Below, one piece after another: positions 38,375 through 52,100 of a stretch of DNA of 64,000 nucleotides (positions are counted from its first letter, which is position 1; every line of letters begins with the position of its first letter). Origin of the DNA: Zonotrichia leucophrys gambelii (lineage: Eukaryota; Chordata; Aves; Passeriformes; Passerellidae); NCBI RefSeq assembly GCF_028769735.1, contig NC_088172.1:89734451-89798450 (forward strand). The letters run 5' to 3'. A program made the translations under genes and the position numbers. Under the pieces are notes generated by a model, which was not told the origin of the DNA, did not search any database, and saw only the letters and a list, made by a program, of their open reading frames with translations.

Positions 38375-38439
38375 TAAAAGAAAAAAAAAAAGAAGAAAAA
38401 AAGAAGAAAAAAAGAAGAAAAAAAGAAGAAAAAAAGAAA
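38375..38439. repeat. A-rich minisatellite, 11-bp period
   Basis: GAAG recurs at 38392, 38403, 38414 and 38425, giving a unit of GAAGAAAAAAA with period 11. It is purine-only on the plus strand and may have grown from a poly(A) run. Confidence 0.85.
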
Positions 38440-41400
38440 TCAGTCATCTGGGGAAGGAGTGAGAAATATGCTGTATAAGCAGTCCTGTGGCTGGAACTGT
38501 TACCAGCAATTATGCAAAACCTGGGAAGACTATGTGGATAATTCGTGAACTCAGATACTTAAATATACAGACAGTTTAGTAAAATAAATCCAATTGCACC
38601 AGAGATAAAAAACCCAAAGAAAATACTAAAGCAGGCTACTTTTTTTCCTTCCCTAAAGGAAGGGGATGGGGCAGGGAAAAAAGAGGTGCCACATTTGTTT
38701 GAATTTGGAAGCAATTGCTATCTTTCTTATTTTATTCAAATCTTTTCTGAATTAGCAGTTTCTGTTCTGTAAATGGCAATGCCCTCATGGTCAGAGCACA
38801 GGACAGTGTTTGCATTGATGTGTTGTGTGGTAATGTTGAATGTAGAAAGTCATTAGTCATTTGTAATAAAAGGCAAAAGAGTGAGAGAGAATACAGGGTA
38901 CCTTACAGAATTTGAACTGCACAGTGCTACAGCCAGCTTCTCAGCTGGTCTAAGATGGCAAACCCCAACAAGCTGTAAATTGTGCATTTTAGAAATATGG
39001 CTTTTGTTTCTTTTTTGTTTTGCTCATGCAGAATGTCTAGTATTTTGTAGTAGCTGGTCCTGTTTGTCCAGGAATTGGATGACCATGTGAGCTAATTTAA
39101 TGTATGGATATTGTCTTTTGGGATTTTTTCTTCTCTGCACGTCAGTTGTCTTTTTCTGAATGGAGTTCAATTATTATTATAGCATATATTACTTTGGATC
39201 ATTTTACTGCTCAATCAATACACATATCTGTACAATAATTATTGACGTTGCTTTAATGTTCTACAGTGTTCACTATGTCAAGATTATTTGTCAGAAGCCA
39301 CCCATCACTGCTTGTTTCTAACATTTCCTGTCCACTCAATTTGAAAAAAATTTGCTGCTCAAGCTTCTTTTCTGTCTTGGTTTCAAAAGATAAATGGAAG
39401 TAAGCGCAGTGCCCTCGGACTAATGCACTAGGCAGGATGACTCAGACTCCATTCCTCTAACTCTTGTATGTATCATTTTATGTCTTCTGTAGTTTATTTG
39501 TCCTTCCAGCCATTTTTTATCCCATCTTTGAGAACTGGATGGTAGCTGGGATCGTGTCTTGAAGTCCATTTCTATAGAGCACAGCACATCAGAGCTCAGG
39601 TTTCACTGATGACTCACCTGCCAATGCTAATATATGGGATGCTGTGGAACAGTGAGAAAACCGTATTAGAAGATGCAGCACACACACAGAGGCACATGGA
39701 GGAGGGGAGGTGAGAACAGCATGGTTTTGTTATTTCTCTCCTGTAATGTCTTCAAGAGTGAAGGAACTTGGGGAGAGATGTACCATAAGCCCATGTTAAA
39801 TGTTATACTACCAGCAGCACAAACTATCAGTGGTGAGAAAAATACAGCATCTTTTTTAGTAATCAGAGGCAGATTTTCCCGTTATTCCTGTGCAAGTGTA
39901 CGGACTTCAGTGGGCGCTGGCAGTGGTGTCTGGCTCGGCACATTCAGTGAAATGCATATGGCTAATCATTGAAGTCTGAAAACACTGGATCACGATTCTG
40001 TCTGTGTTGTGAAAGGCACAGTGAGAGTTACTTGAAGACTGCATTCAAGTTGAAAAATTGCCACTTTTAGTGTTTCCCATCTGGGACAATATTGTCTTAT
40101 TTGCCATCAAGTAATCATAATATCTGTCTGGCATATGTACCATGTTAACACAAACACGTACGTGTATCTGCATGTATATATATCTACATTCCATCTTCTT
40201 TGCTGTACAGTATGGCATCAGGTCAGTAGCAACTATGAAAAAATCAAAATCTGTTTACACATAAATGCATGTGTATTTATGTCCATGAAAGGAAAAAGTC
40301 ATTCAGATTGCCTGATCTTCTACATTCCTGGCTCCTTCTGCAGCCTGGGAATTGAAGTAATCATGATGATATAAGGGAGGTATCTACAGTAAGAGAGTAA
40401 ACATAACCCAGAGTCACCAAGTTGAAACTAGATTTGAAAAACAAGTGTGTTTAAAACTGCTAGAACGTCACTGGTACCTTGGGAATCCTGTTCCTAGGTG
40501 GCTGCAGGAGAAAATGCTGTACTCAAAGACAAAGGGAGATGTCTTGCTTAGTTGAGGATTTTGGGGCTAACAGTCCCACTGGCACAGTTTCTCAGGTCTT
40601 TCTTATCTTCTGGCAATGCTTAAGGTTCAATATTCTGGACATTTGTTGTTCTACCATTGCTTATAGTTGCTTTTTTTGCTCCTAGCTTTGAATTGTCACA
40701 GTTTCATATAGGCTGCATTTAGGTGAAGCTAAGGTCTCTGTCTGAGTGAACAGTACTTTGTACAATTATCATTCATTTTCCATATACTTCTTGTGTGAAA
40801 AATATGAGTGAACTACTAATTATTGTTACTATTGATGAAAATGATTGCTAATAAGTTTTATAAGGTTGAAAAAAAAGAAGTTATTAGGAATGTCTATATT
40901 GGAAGGGATTTGGCACTGGAGACAAGAAACCAAATGTTATGCCACTTTTTTAGAGCTGAAAACTCTTATTTCACCATGTCATTTATTCATTATAATTTAT
41001 GATAATTTTAATTAAAGCATTGCATTGGGGAAGGAAGATACCCAAAACAGTTCTAGTGAGATCTGATGAGTTCAAATGAGTGTGTTTTTCATCTCCATGT
41101 CCATTATAAAATCCACACTCTGTTCTTTCATAAGGCTTGGAAGAAGAACTACAAAGGTTTCTGGAGATTGCTACATTAGCCAGGAAATACCCCTTAAAGC
41201 ACCTTGTTGATCTCATGCCTTGATCTGACATTCAGCTCACAGCATGTGTCTCTGGCCTCCACTCTGGTGCTTATTTATCTTGATACGGCATTTTGACTGC
41301 CCTCAGCTTTTGTGATCTCTAGTTCAAAGGCTTCAGAACATCATTACAGCATTTATTGCTGGGACTTCATTACCTCTTGCCCAAGCGACAAGCTGATAGG

Positions 41401-42592
41401 GACCGTATCAAACACAATGTCAGGAAGGACCTTTATTCAGCATGCCGCAGAGAAGTCCCAGTTCCTTTTATTTTCTTTTTAATTTTATGACATTCCACTC
41501 CAAAGATGATCAGATTATTCTCTGCTCCCAGAAGCACATTTTGAACTCAGGGTTCTTGAATTGTGGCACTATCTGATTTCTTTTTTGTAGGCAATGCTGA
41601 TCAAATACTTCCTTTTACCCAAACTTTGCTAACACTGGTGCTCAGAATCTGGGAAGATATGTTTTCCTAAGGCAAATAAAATTCCATGGACTCTTTCTTC
41701 CTTCATAAAGCAAAGGCCGTCTGAGTTAATGTCTCTTCTGAGCACCAGAAAAAGTGCTGACCCAGCTGGGGGCATTGGGATTCAGAGCTGGGTCCTCAAG
41801 AGCAGATGGTTTAACAGGCTAGTTCATTAATCAACTCTGCTTCCCCAAGCACTATGTTGTACTTCCCTCCCCCTGCCCCCTTTTTATAGCAATCAAGTGC
41901 TGGATAAGAGAAATGTATCTTCTTTCCTTTTTCCAAGAGATGGCATCTGATGTGTGTGTCTGCTATTATATTTCAGTTATTTACAATTAGTGAGCTAAAA
42001 TGCAACAGATGTTTATAAGCAGTTACAACTAAATTCTTTGGTAAATATGCTGAATGAATCCCATACATTTTCAATGCAAAAAGAGAATTTGTTTCAGGTA
42101 GACAGAATAATCCAGTCCTGGGATTTACTTGTTAGAGGTGAAAAAAGAGTCAGCTAACAAAGTCTTTAACACAGTCAGACAGGTAGAAGAGTCCCAAAGC
42201 CTCTTAATACACATAACGTAAAATGAATTACTTTCATTTCTGGTTAAGCCCCTGAATACTTGTATAAATGCTTGAAAAGAAATGAAAAAATATTGAAGGA
42301 AAAGAACATTTCTATTGCTCCCTGTGAAAGATCTTTAACTGAAGGGGAATGCATTTCTGCCAGGTGGCCTGTAGAAGTAAGCTTGTGCGTGGTAACTCCT
42401 TTACATTCACAGCCAATAGCTTGCAGACCCAAGGGATGAAATGATATTTTATTCTGACTTTGTTCCCTGTAACCCCTCTGCATACTAGCTGTATGTCTAA
42501 ATGCCTAGAAGTGTTCTGTTCCAGGACAAAGTCAAGTAGTGCTGTGGAAACTTATGAGAAGAGTCCCATGTGAAAGTGTTAAATGGTACTTC

Positions 42593-42628
42593 CAAAAAAA
42601 TTATTATTATAATTTTATTATTATAATC
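42593..42628. repeat. ATT trinucleotide-rich run
   Basis: Interrupted ATT units, near-palindromic around AATTTTATTATTATAAT. Low complexity. Confidence 0.7.
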
Positions 42629-45071
42629 TTTGAACATAGACTTGATGAAAGGCAGTGAATCAACTCTATTTTGGAGGCAGAGGCTCCATCAGCTCCTCAG
42701 CATCCACTGTCTGTCCAGTCCAGCCACTTATTGCAGCAGGAATACCTTTCCAAAAATTAAAAGTATCAAGGATGTCCACATATTTGCTCTCTCTGCACAG
42801 GCAATGCCACATGGAACAGGAAGTGAAGGGATTCCAGCTTTTATTACATCTGATAATGTAGACTGAACTGGTCTCAGTGATTGTACAATGCCACATTTAT
42901 ATGTTTAATCCATCCCCAACAAAGATTTTTTGTAGACACGCAAACACCACTACTCATTTACTCCATCAAGATGCAAATTCCCCATGTTTTGGATGATGCA
43001 ATAGTCATGATTGGCATTTCCCCTCATTCCAGGGAGCAAGAGGAGGGCAAGAGGAAGAGCTGTGCAGAAGTGTGAACATATGTATCTCCCGGTGTAGAAT
43101 GAATAAAATTGCTCAGCAATTGAGGCAGAGAAGTGCCTTTTTCCTAAAGTCTGAGTGCCTCAGGAGTCATATTTGTCTTTGTTGAATGTGTTGGATCCTC
43201 AGCTCCTAACTCAGATGCCTGCATTTGACAGTAACTCGCATGGGTGTGAATTGCACACAAAGTCCTTGCTGGAGCCAGGTGCTGTACCAAGTCCCCAAGC
43301 CTCAGTGCATTATTAACTGGCTGTTCTTTTATAGCCACCCTTAGACTGAGGTGAGCTGTCATCTGAATGAATAACTGGAGTTCATTTCTCAGAGTAACCC
43401 TGTGCCACTGGACATAATTTCTGCCTAATATTTTCAGTCTCCTAGACTAAAGAAGTGCAATGCTTCATATGCTGCTGTTCATGACAGACTGACGACTTGG
43501 GTTGTTGTGGCCAGAATTGCTGCTAGTTAAGTCCAGGGTCAGGAAGCAAAAAGGGCCTTTGTGTATTATCCACAGATGTTTAATTCAGCTGCCTGGTAAG
43601 ATGTTCAGGGTCCCAGGCACACCCCTAGGGAGCTTCCAGCTTTCTCACTGTCCCCAGAGCTAGGGGTTGAACCCTGCTCTCGGGCTGTACCTTTGTACAG
43701 ATGATGGCCAACAGGGGAATAGGGAGGGAGTGGCTGAGGGACGTAGTAACAGGGGAAGGAACCAATGGGGTCCCACAGCTCCTGAGGGAAGTCTCTTGTG
43801 TTTCCCCAACCCAGGGAATGCATCTCAGGGTCCCCACACTGGGTCACTTTTTATATTTAAAATAGATGAAAAGTAGCTCAACAGTTTTTGCAGTTTCCTC
43901 ATCACTGCAAGGCATGGCTAAAGTACTCTAGGCTTCTGGCAATAAATGATGTCAGGTCAAACAAATTATAAATTATATCATGAGCCAAACTCACCTTCAA
44001 GGGGAGGAAGTGAACATGTGACTGACTTCAGTGAAGATGTAGTCCCTGTATCAGACATAATTTTGGCCCAGAACATATCTGACATTGCTTTAATCTCTCC
44101 TGTTTCATTTTGTGCCCTTTTTTTCCTCCATGGTTTTACAGAGCAGAGATGAACTGTAGAAAGCTTCTAAACTCAGCAAAGAAGGAGATTAAGTGGATGA
44201 GGATTTTTGAAAGATGATCTGGTTGGGAGTTGGTAGGAGACAGTGTGTGGGATCAATGTTACCTGATGCATGGGCACTGCGGCTGCTGGAGTTCTAGCCT
44301 GTCATTCATTACTGGGGTGTTCAGTGACTCAGTGTTTTGTCTGAGTATATGAATAAAATTAAGACAATATTGGATGAGGGACTGGGGGTGGAGATGAATG
44401 CCTTAGCATGTGAAGTGCAAGAGGCACACTAGATAGTTTTAGATTTGGGAGTTCAGCTTGCAGAAGGAACACAAACCTCCTGAGATATAAAAGATGGAAC
44501 AAATTGTGACCCCCCTGTTTGGGTGCTCTGTAGAATGAGTGGATTTGCATGGGACACTTCACCTCATCGATCCTTGTGGGATATTTCCTTTGTTGCTATG
44601 AAAATGAGTCCAAGCCTACATTAAATAATCTTCTCAACTGACCAGCTGAACACTGGTCACAAGCTCTTGTGTAAGCACATGTATAAGCTCTTCCTTGGAG
44701 TCTGCTTAGGAAGGGTTCTTGTGTGAGTGCCAGAATTGTAATCCAGCTGACAGGAGGTGAGAATCTTAATGTGTATATCAGGGGGAAAAATTTTCAATAT
44801 TCATTTGAAAAACCATTGTTTAGTCTTCAAGGGAAAAGGGGGTTTCTCCATTGACTCAGATGGCAACAGTCTCTCTCAGTCTTTAGGGAGCTTAAAGCAT
44901 TTGCCAAGAATGTCCTGAAATACCAGGGATTTGCAGCGCTATGATGCCATGGTGGAGACTACTTCCTGTATTGTCTCCTGGAAGCCAAGATTGTGAAGAA
45001 ACTAGGCAGAAATGTCAATTTGGGTCAAATTGAAATAGATAAGGCAGGAGATCTTTCTCCTTTTTAATGCT

Positions 45072-45077
45072 TTTATT
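45072..45077 (-). terminator. Polyadenylation signal of LTR A
   Basis: Minus-strand AATAAA within TTTTTAATAAAAGC, correctly placed downstream of the element's TATA box. Confidence 0.55.
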
Positions 45078-45210
45078 AAAAACCAGCTCAGGTGGGGAGA
45101 GCAAACAGGTCGTGCACACACCGCCGCTGCTCCCAGAAGCAGTATGGAGGAGGAAGAGGAGGAAGAGCGCAGCTGTATCCGCTGGTCTGCTGGGAAAGCT
45201 GGAACTTCCC

Positions 45211-45220
45211 ACTTTTATGG
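45211..45220 (-). promoter_or_regulatory. TATA box of LTR A
   Basis: Minus-strand CCATAAAAGT. It lies about 135 bp upstream of the poly(A) signal, as in short retroviral R regions. Confidence 0.5.
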
Positions 45221-45710
45221 GTTGACATTTGCTATCCTCTTTCTAGCTGACATCTTTTAGGTTAGGGTGAGAGATAAAAAGGATCTTAGCAGGCACTGGA
45301 TTGTGTTCCTCACCTCTAGACATCACTTGGATCACTTAATTCCATGGTGGGTCATTGTTTTAGGGGTTTTTCCTGCTAGATTTGGTGAGGTGTTTCCTCA
45401 TTTGCATACCAGCCTCAATGTCACTTCGTCCTCACAGTCCTGGGTAATGGGCCTTATATTGGTCTTATCCTAAGGAAAGCTATGACAGCTCCAGAGTTCA
45501 GCCTCCAAGGGGACTGAGTGCCAGAGACCAACTCACTCAGACCAAAGTCATGGGTCAGCCCCTAGCAAGTGGGGAATATTCAGCTCTTAGTGATTAGCCA
45601 GCTCTTGTGATTTCAGCTTTGCTTGCTAGGTAGCTTGCCCTTGGCTTGAGGCTCCAGCAGACGGTAGAGAGAGGAGAAGGAGAAGACACCGGCTGTTCCA
45701 CGTGTATGGC

Positions 45711-45716
45711 TTTATT
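45711..45716 (-). terminator. Polyadenylation signal of LTR B
   Basis: Minus-strand AATAAA within CTCCAATAAAGCCAT, 63 bp downstream of the TATA box. Confidence 0.55.
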
Positions 45717-45778
45717 GGAGGGGTCTGTGAAGGGTCTCAGCTCTTCTTCTTCTAAGTCAGTAGGAGTACAGTATGCTA

Positions 45779-45787
45779 CTTTTATAG
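45779..45787 (-). promoter_or_regulatory. TATA box of LTR B
   Basis: Minus-strand CTATAAAAG, a strong TATA match, with inverted CCAAT boxes about 20-40 bp upstream. This is the best core-promoter candidate in the window. Confidence 0.55.
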
Positions 45788-46150
45788 CTTTGGCCCAATT
45801 CCAATCTTGACCAATGGCAAGGGGTTAGAGGGACCATAAGTGACCAATAGTAGGGTTAACAAGATATTGCCTTACATGGTTATAGGGATAGGTTATAGGG
45901 TGGATGTCCCTGGAGTCAGGAAGCTTCTTTGCTGCTGTATCAGCATTTCTATTATTCAGATTCTCCACGGGGCCCTGGCTAAACCTGTGGGTTTCACTAC
46001 ACTGGGTGCCGTCTTCCAGGAAGCAGCAGGGTGGTACCCGACAAAGGGGGACTTCCAAACATCAACAACAGGTAATTAAAGAAAAACTATTAACAACAGG
46101 TGATTACAACATGAAATTATTAACAGAAAATAGTTAAAACTCTCACTTAG

Positions 46151-49100
46151 GAGCAATTGGTTTAACTTGTTAACTCTGCAACCTTTTAAAAAAATGGACA
46201 ACTTTTCTACTCATAACAAAATGACCTGTGTAATTTTAATATTTACAATAGATTGTAGAAAACCATATAATAATGACTTTATATTTCCTTAACTTGGAGA
46301 CAGCCAAAGAGTATTTGTATTTGAAATATGGCATGAAATATTCCCACTAGTTGTCCTAAATAAACACAAGTGTTTGCATTACTTTTTCACCTGTAGCAGA
46401 TTAAAGTGCTCTTTAGTCATTGGCTGTGAGTGAAACCAAGCTCAATCTCTATAATTCTACAAACCATTGTATAAATATATTCTGACTGTTTTTATACATT
46501 AATCACAGAACATTATGACGGACATGCCTTACTGTGCATATTTCTTGCTAGCAAAATAGAACTGTCTTTAATTGTCATTTCAAAATTATGGAACGGACTG
46601 AAAAATTAAAAACACATACCGGAAAATCTGCTATTTCAGGACAGCTGTTCAGTATTTTTGGACAGCTGATGCTTTTCTTTTTTACAAAAATAAAGCATGA
46701 GGGTTTTCTTTTTACTAAAAATAGTGAGCCAAATTCATTAAGGGGATAATTTCAAGTTGCAAAATACATCATTTCCTTTCTTCCCAAATGTTGCTGAGCA
46801 AGCAACATTTCTTATTGCTATTCCCTAGAAGTTTTTTTTGAGTTTCTTCATTCAGGCCCAGCAAAAATCCCCATTTTCAGACATTCAGACATTAATGATA
46901 AAGAAGAAGAAAACAGCTTGCTAGAGTTGTAGAACCATGTGCTATGACTCTCTCATTTCTCTCAATCCATCACTTCAGACACCACCATGGTGACTGGACA
47001 GCAACCTGTGTAATGAAGGGAACCTTGCTGCTAACACAAGCAAGTTGTACACTCTATTCATACAGTGTGTGTAGAAGGTCAGGAGTGGAGAATATGAGTA
47101 TAAATATTGTGGTTCAGGTTAGAATCTATCTTCTAGCAAGGGAAATTTTAAAAATAGATTAATCTGTGAAAATTCATGCTCATTAGAATAATTTCTTGAA
47201 AGTGTTAATTTTGTGTTTAGTTAGACATGGTCTTGAGGGATGTAGATCTTAAGGGATGTGTTCAGACCCAGTTTGACTGTTGCTGTTTATGTTGCTGTTT
47301 TGGTGAAGATATTTGGTGTGTTGACTTACCTGTTTTTGCCCCGTTCTCTGTCACATTTACAGGATTATTTTTTTGTTCAGACAAGGCAGAGGGTCTCCTC
47401 CATTTGTGCAAAAGGGAAAGAGGGTGGCAAATCAATTTTCTGAAGATAGAACTGCTTAGAAATGGGATTTTGCAGTCTAAGAAGAACCATCAGTTAGGAA
47501 GGTCAAAAATATTCTTGCACAAATTTTGTCACCTTTGATCTATACAAAAGTGGTGTCAGGTTTTTGCCATGTAATTGTATCTAATGTTACAGTGGTATCA
47601 TCTCTTGACTGAACTGTGTATACAAGTCATATTGTGGGGGGAAATAGGTAAGAAAAGAGAAGAATGAGACCTGAAATGTAGAATTGAAAGGTCTGAGAGC
47701 AGAAGGTACAGCAGTTTTCCCCTGTGGGCAGTAGCTTGTTCTCCGTCTCTCCCTCTCCCTCTTTCCCTCTCTCACATGCCACCTGATTACCTCAGCCAGC
47801 AGAGTTATGCTACATTGCATGACTGTAATGTCAACAGTATGTGGGATATTATGATTACCACAGTGCTTTTAGGAACTAAATCTTGGAAACTGTAGTCTAT
47901 GTCTGTTACTGGAATGTGCCTCACACAGCTTCTAATCAAATGCTTTCAGAATCAGATAATTAAGCAATATGGAAATGCATGTTTAAAGAGAAAAGCACAT
48001 GCAGGGTTGCTTTCTCAGTTCCCAGTTCTGGAAGGTAATAAATGTGTCTAAGTACCCCTGCTCACTTCAGGTCATGGGAAGTTGAGTGTACTCAGCACCT
48101 TTGAACATCTGGTTTTAGCAGCCTGGATAGCACACTGCATGATTTCTTCACACAGTTGTTCATAACGTTATTGTGGTACTTGGACAGGGACACTTGTACA
48201 GAAGTTCTTGACAAGTTGTTTTTTTATTTCCTTTAGGAAAGTCCATTGAAGGTTTGAAGTCTAATTCTTGCTTGCAGGCTGCACCAATGGCAAAAAAAAC
48301 CCCATTCAAACTGTCTTTCAAGTAGTTGGAAGGTGAATCCTACCAAAGGCCTCTGATTATTTGGTTTGGCACTCAATTTTATAATAAAACCCTTCCAGAC
48401 ACTGAGCCCTCCTTTGGTCAGTGCTCTTTTTCATCCCATCAGAGGCCTCCTTGTTCTTGGAAGGATATAAGTACAAAGCAGGAATATGGATAAAGGCTGA
48501 GAGAAAAGTTGTGATATTACTAATGACGGACATATGAAGAACAGAAGATTTGAGTGTTATTGCCATAAGAGGATAGAAAGCCTTGTGATTTAATGAGTTT
48601 CAGACAAACAATGTTATTTTTGCATAGTAGTGTCCCCTGTTAGTTAAGGTATGGCAAATGTTCTAGACCTCTGGAATCCAAGCACTGCAGGAAAAAGGGT
48701 GGAAACAACTTAAACACAATAGGAGAAAGCTGTGTCTGGTGTGGGTGATAATGTTTGAGGAACACTCAAGATGAAATTGCAGAGTGTAAAAATCTTGACT
48801 AAATCTTACACAAAGCAGGGATGAAAAAGAAAATTATAGAGGAGTGAGAATAATATAGGACAGTTTCAGTGCACTCCTCAGGGCCTGGAAGGAAAATAAA
48901 AATAATCCTTGCTATACAGCAGCACTTCTAGTAGAAAAGGTGGGTGCAGGTGCCTCTCTTCACCCATTTGTTCTACCATTTACTGCTTTCTCCAGAGCAA
49001 AACCATGCCCTTGTGACCCTGAATGTGGCTTTGCAGATGTCTTTGGTTGACTTTCCTTGTTCATGAGACAGTATCAAGATCAGACACAAACTAGAGGAAC

Positions 49101-52100
49101 AGGAGAAAGAAATTGCATGAATAAAACTAATATCTGGTGAAAATAATGGGCTTGCCTGAAGGGGACTTTGTGGCCTTGGCGTTGGTCCTTGCCATAGTGT
49201 TGTATCATACTGTAGTTTCCTTGCCTTTGTACTAAGGTCCTATTTCTATGTGGCTCAAAAGATGTAAATCTCTTTGAAAGGTGTCCAAGCACATCTGTAG
49301 GTGGTGTCCAAAGAACGCTACATTGATGAGCAATTCCTTGACTACCTGTCGAACTACTATTAGGTAGAATTATTAGAATTTGCCGCCTATTACTGCATGG
49401 ATAAATCACAGTCCAAAGCCATTATAAATTATTTAGGTATAGATTCTTAATAGCAAACATGAGCAAAAAGTACAGTCTGATACTAGTTTCTTAAACTGTT
49501 CATTTGAAAATAATATTAATTCATTTTACTAACTGTAAGCTCCACTCACAGCCAGTCATTTGGTTTGGTTAAAATACTTTGCTGGAGCATGTGAAGTTGC
49601 TTTGCCTCAGAGGGATTTTATTAGAAGATGTCTTTCTGGCATGGGTAATATTCAGCATCGATTAATTCCCATTATTAATATTCCCATCAGAAGGGTAGGA
49701 GGAGTGGAAGGACCCCACTAATCCATCTAAACCAATAATACTTTTTTGGCCTTAAAATCTAATTATCTAATTCAGTGCTTTCTCCTTATGATCTGAACAC
49801 TTCTGCAAGGACATTTTCCTCTTGTAAAACTGTTTATTTCCCACTTGTATGTCCTTGTGTAAGGCTTTAAAGCCTAGGGCTGCCACACCAGATGACAGCT
49901 GCAGATTTTTCTGCAGAAAGTTCTGAAGAAAAGAAACAAGTTTTGCGCAATAAAGATTCACAATCCTAGTCTGGAGTCTCTAACTGGGTCTCAAAGTAGT
50001 CTTGTTTGAAACCATCATTTATGGTCCAAGACTTGAATCAATAAATAGAGGAGCTAAAAATTAGATTATATTGAGAGACTGCCTTGTATCATTCTGCCTT
50101 AAAAATATGTCTCACATATGCAGAATACTTAAGCAGAGCTCTGTACTTAGAGCAATTGGCCCAGACAGAGAACCAGTGGATCAAAACCACTTGCATCCAA
50201 AGCGTTCTGTTCTGACCAGAAAGCAGAGGATGCTGCTCTGTGTATTTTGGCTTTATCTCAGAATACAATTTACTGTCTAATCAGATACATACCTTGGCCA
50301 GTCCTGGATGCCCCTTGTGTCTGACTCTTGACTTGTCCTCAGCAAGACACCCATCAGGTTGCAGAGGATTCCTGGCCCCAGCATGTCAGTGCCAGTTTTA
50401 ATTATAGTCAGTGAGGTCCACACCAAAGGGGTTAAAAGGAGATGCTGTAAACTTGGACAACCTCACTACTATTTCTGAGGGCTAGATTTATTCCCTGGAC
50501 TACTTCAGTCTCCCTCCAGAGAGTTCATTGTGTAAGTCAGTATGACAGATTTATCCATGCTCACAGAGAGGGTGGCGGTTTTCTCACTAGGCAGGTGGAA
50601 GCAGAAAGCAGCATAAAGACAGCTGCCAGCTGAGAGGTCACAGTTGAACTCATGCCATGAAATGGTCATAAATTATAAATCGTCCAAAGAGTTACAGCTT
50701 CTGCTCTTATTTTTGTCTTCTCCTAAATTTCTCAGTTGCACTTCTATTTATTTTTGGCGTGTTATTATTGTCTGCAAAGGTTGCCAAGTGATAGCTGGGC
50801 AGAGTTTCACCCAAAGAGCACAGACCCTGGCCAGTGATCATGACATTTCACTGAATCCTCACTGGTGTACTCCCCACACCTGCAGTCTGCATATCTGATG
50901 TGTGCAATCCCACTTGGTGTCAACTCATTTTACTTTCATGGCCTTAGTTTGTGCTCTGATTGGGAGTATTATCAAAGCCATCCCTGGGCAAGTACAGCCA
51001 GTTACTCAGGGGTAATTTGGGAAGTGCTGTAGATGATGAGACTGAATGTGTCTGTTAGAGGTCCATATTGACCCTTGGAGCTGTTCAGAGGCCTGCCCTT
51101 GATGTCAGTGGGGTTTGGCCCTGGAGCCATAATCTTACACAGTGAAAAAATGTTTCTGCATGATTCAGAGTTCTGAAATCATGTTGCTGGATGTAGAAGG
51201 AAGCATGTAGAGGCTAGATTTCAACTGGTAAAGATCAGTGAGAGCTCCTTTGAGGAACTGGCACTCAGCACCTTGCCTGATCATGCTGATCAATCAGCAA
51301 ATTTTTTTTTCCTGGCAGCATCTGTGCATATCCTTCAGTATTGACCCCTTTTGAATACTTGCAGACTAAGTTTAGAAGAACCATTCTAAACTACGAATAG
51401 CAGCTGCCCCATTGCTTCTCCAAGTACTGTCTATTCTTAGCGTAGCCAAATTCCCCACAAATTCTTTCAGGGCCTGACTTCTTAGCTTAAGTGAGTGTCA
51501 TTGACACCATCTCCCTCCAACATTAGTCCTTATGCTGTTGTTTGCTATTTCCATTTGTGTGATACACGTGCTGTAGGCCCAGTTTAATTAGTGCTTCTTC
51601 ACTGGAGCAGAAACGTATTTGGATGTTTGAGAGCAATTCCAGTGGCATTGATGGAAGAGTCACATGCTTAAAGCTGAGCTGGTGTGTGTGGGACCAAGAT
51701 CTTGAGGATCTGTCACTTTCATGGGCCAAGGTCACTGATTTTTCAATTCAGGATTCTCCAAGCCTTTGGTAAGGCTTCTGTTTTCTAGAGCTGCTTCAAA
51801 GGTAGTTCAAAGGTAGAAACCACACTGGGAGCAGTACCAAGTACTGCAGCTGCAACAGGGGATTTGAGATATGTTGTGGGGAAGTGTGGTGGCCACACTC
51901 CTCAGAAGTGTTCTTCAGGAACATTCCTTCACAGACACCCCTTCTGTCACAGGCTGACTTGGCAAAAAGCAGGTGGTGGAAAGAAAACCAGGCATCTAAG
52001 AAGGAAGCAAAGGAGACTGGCCATTTTATTGCTAGTAAAATTTCCTTTACTGCCAAAAGGTCTTTGAAGCAAAAATACCAGCTTACTGGGTGGCATCCAC

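Larger units (their letters stand above)
36861..45020. other. Unassigned noncoding DNA
   Basis: Eight kilobases without a recognisable gene. It holds an A-rich 11-mer array (38375-38439) and an ATT-rich run (42593-42628). A GC-richer patch at about 43590-43860 contains a CCAAT and, downstream, TTTTTATATTTAAAA. It loosely resembles an old LTR promoter, but I see no ends or duplication and do not call it. Open frames there overlap on both strands. Confidence 0.45.
45028..45550 (-). mobile_element. LTR-like element A (endogenous retrovirus), minus strand
   Basis: About 520 bp with LTR architecture on the minus strand. The start TGACTTTGGTC is followed by U3-like sequence, a TATA box (CCATAAAAGT, 45211-45220) and, about 135 bp later, AATAAA (45072-45077). 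The 7-bp direct repeats TGGGTCA (45021-45027 and 45551-45557) may be the target duplication. The 3' end then lacks a clean CA, so the boundary is uncertain by a few bases. No internal retroviral genes are seen. The LTR identity rests on the promoter/poly(A) order; the family is not named. Confidence 0.6.
45591..46145 (-). mobile_element. LTR-like element B (endogenous retrovirus), minus strand
   Basis: About 555 bp adjacent to element A, in the same orientation. On the minus strand it has a TATA box (CTATAAAAG, 45779-45787), AATAAA 63 bp later (45711-45716), and inverted CCAAT sites just upstream (ATTGG motifs around 45799-45816). Possible 5-bp target repeats CTTAG lie at 45586-45590 and 46146-46150 around TG...CA ends. 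A five-base match among many possible boundaries could be chance. The high-coordinate end contains two similar segments, ACAACAGGT(A/G)ATTA, at about 46066 and 46094. The family is not named and no retroviral genes are present. Confidence 0.6.

Noticed and set aside
43590..43860. GC-rich patch with CCAAT and TATA-like sequence, possible old LTR or promoter
   Set aside because: No terminal TG...CA, target duplication or repeat match visible; mentioned but not called.
45001..46150. Single provirus with two LTRs
   Set aside because: The two LTR-like segments differ in sequence and only about 40 bp separates them, so they cannot be the paired LTRs of one provirus.
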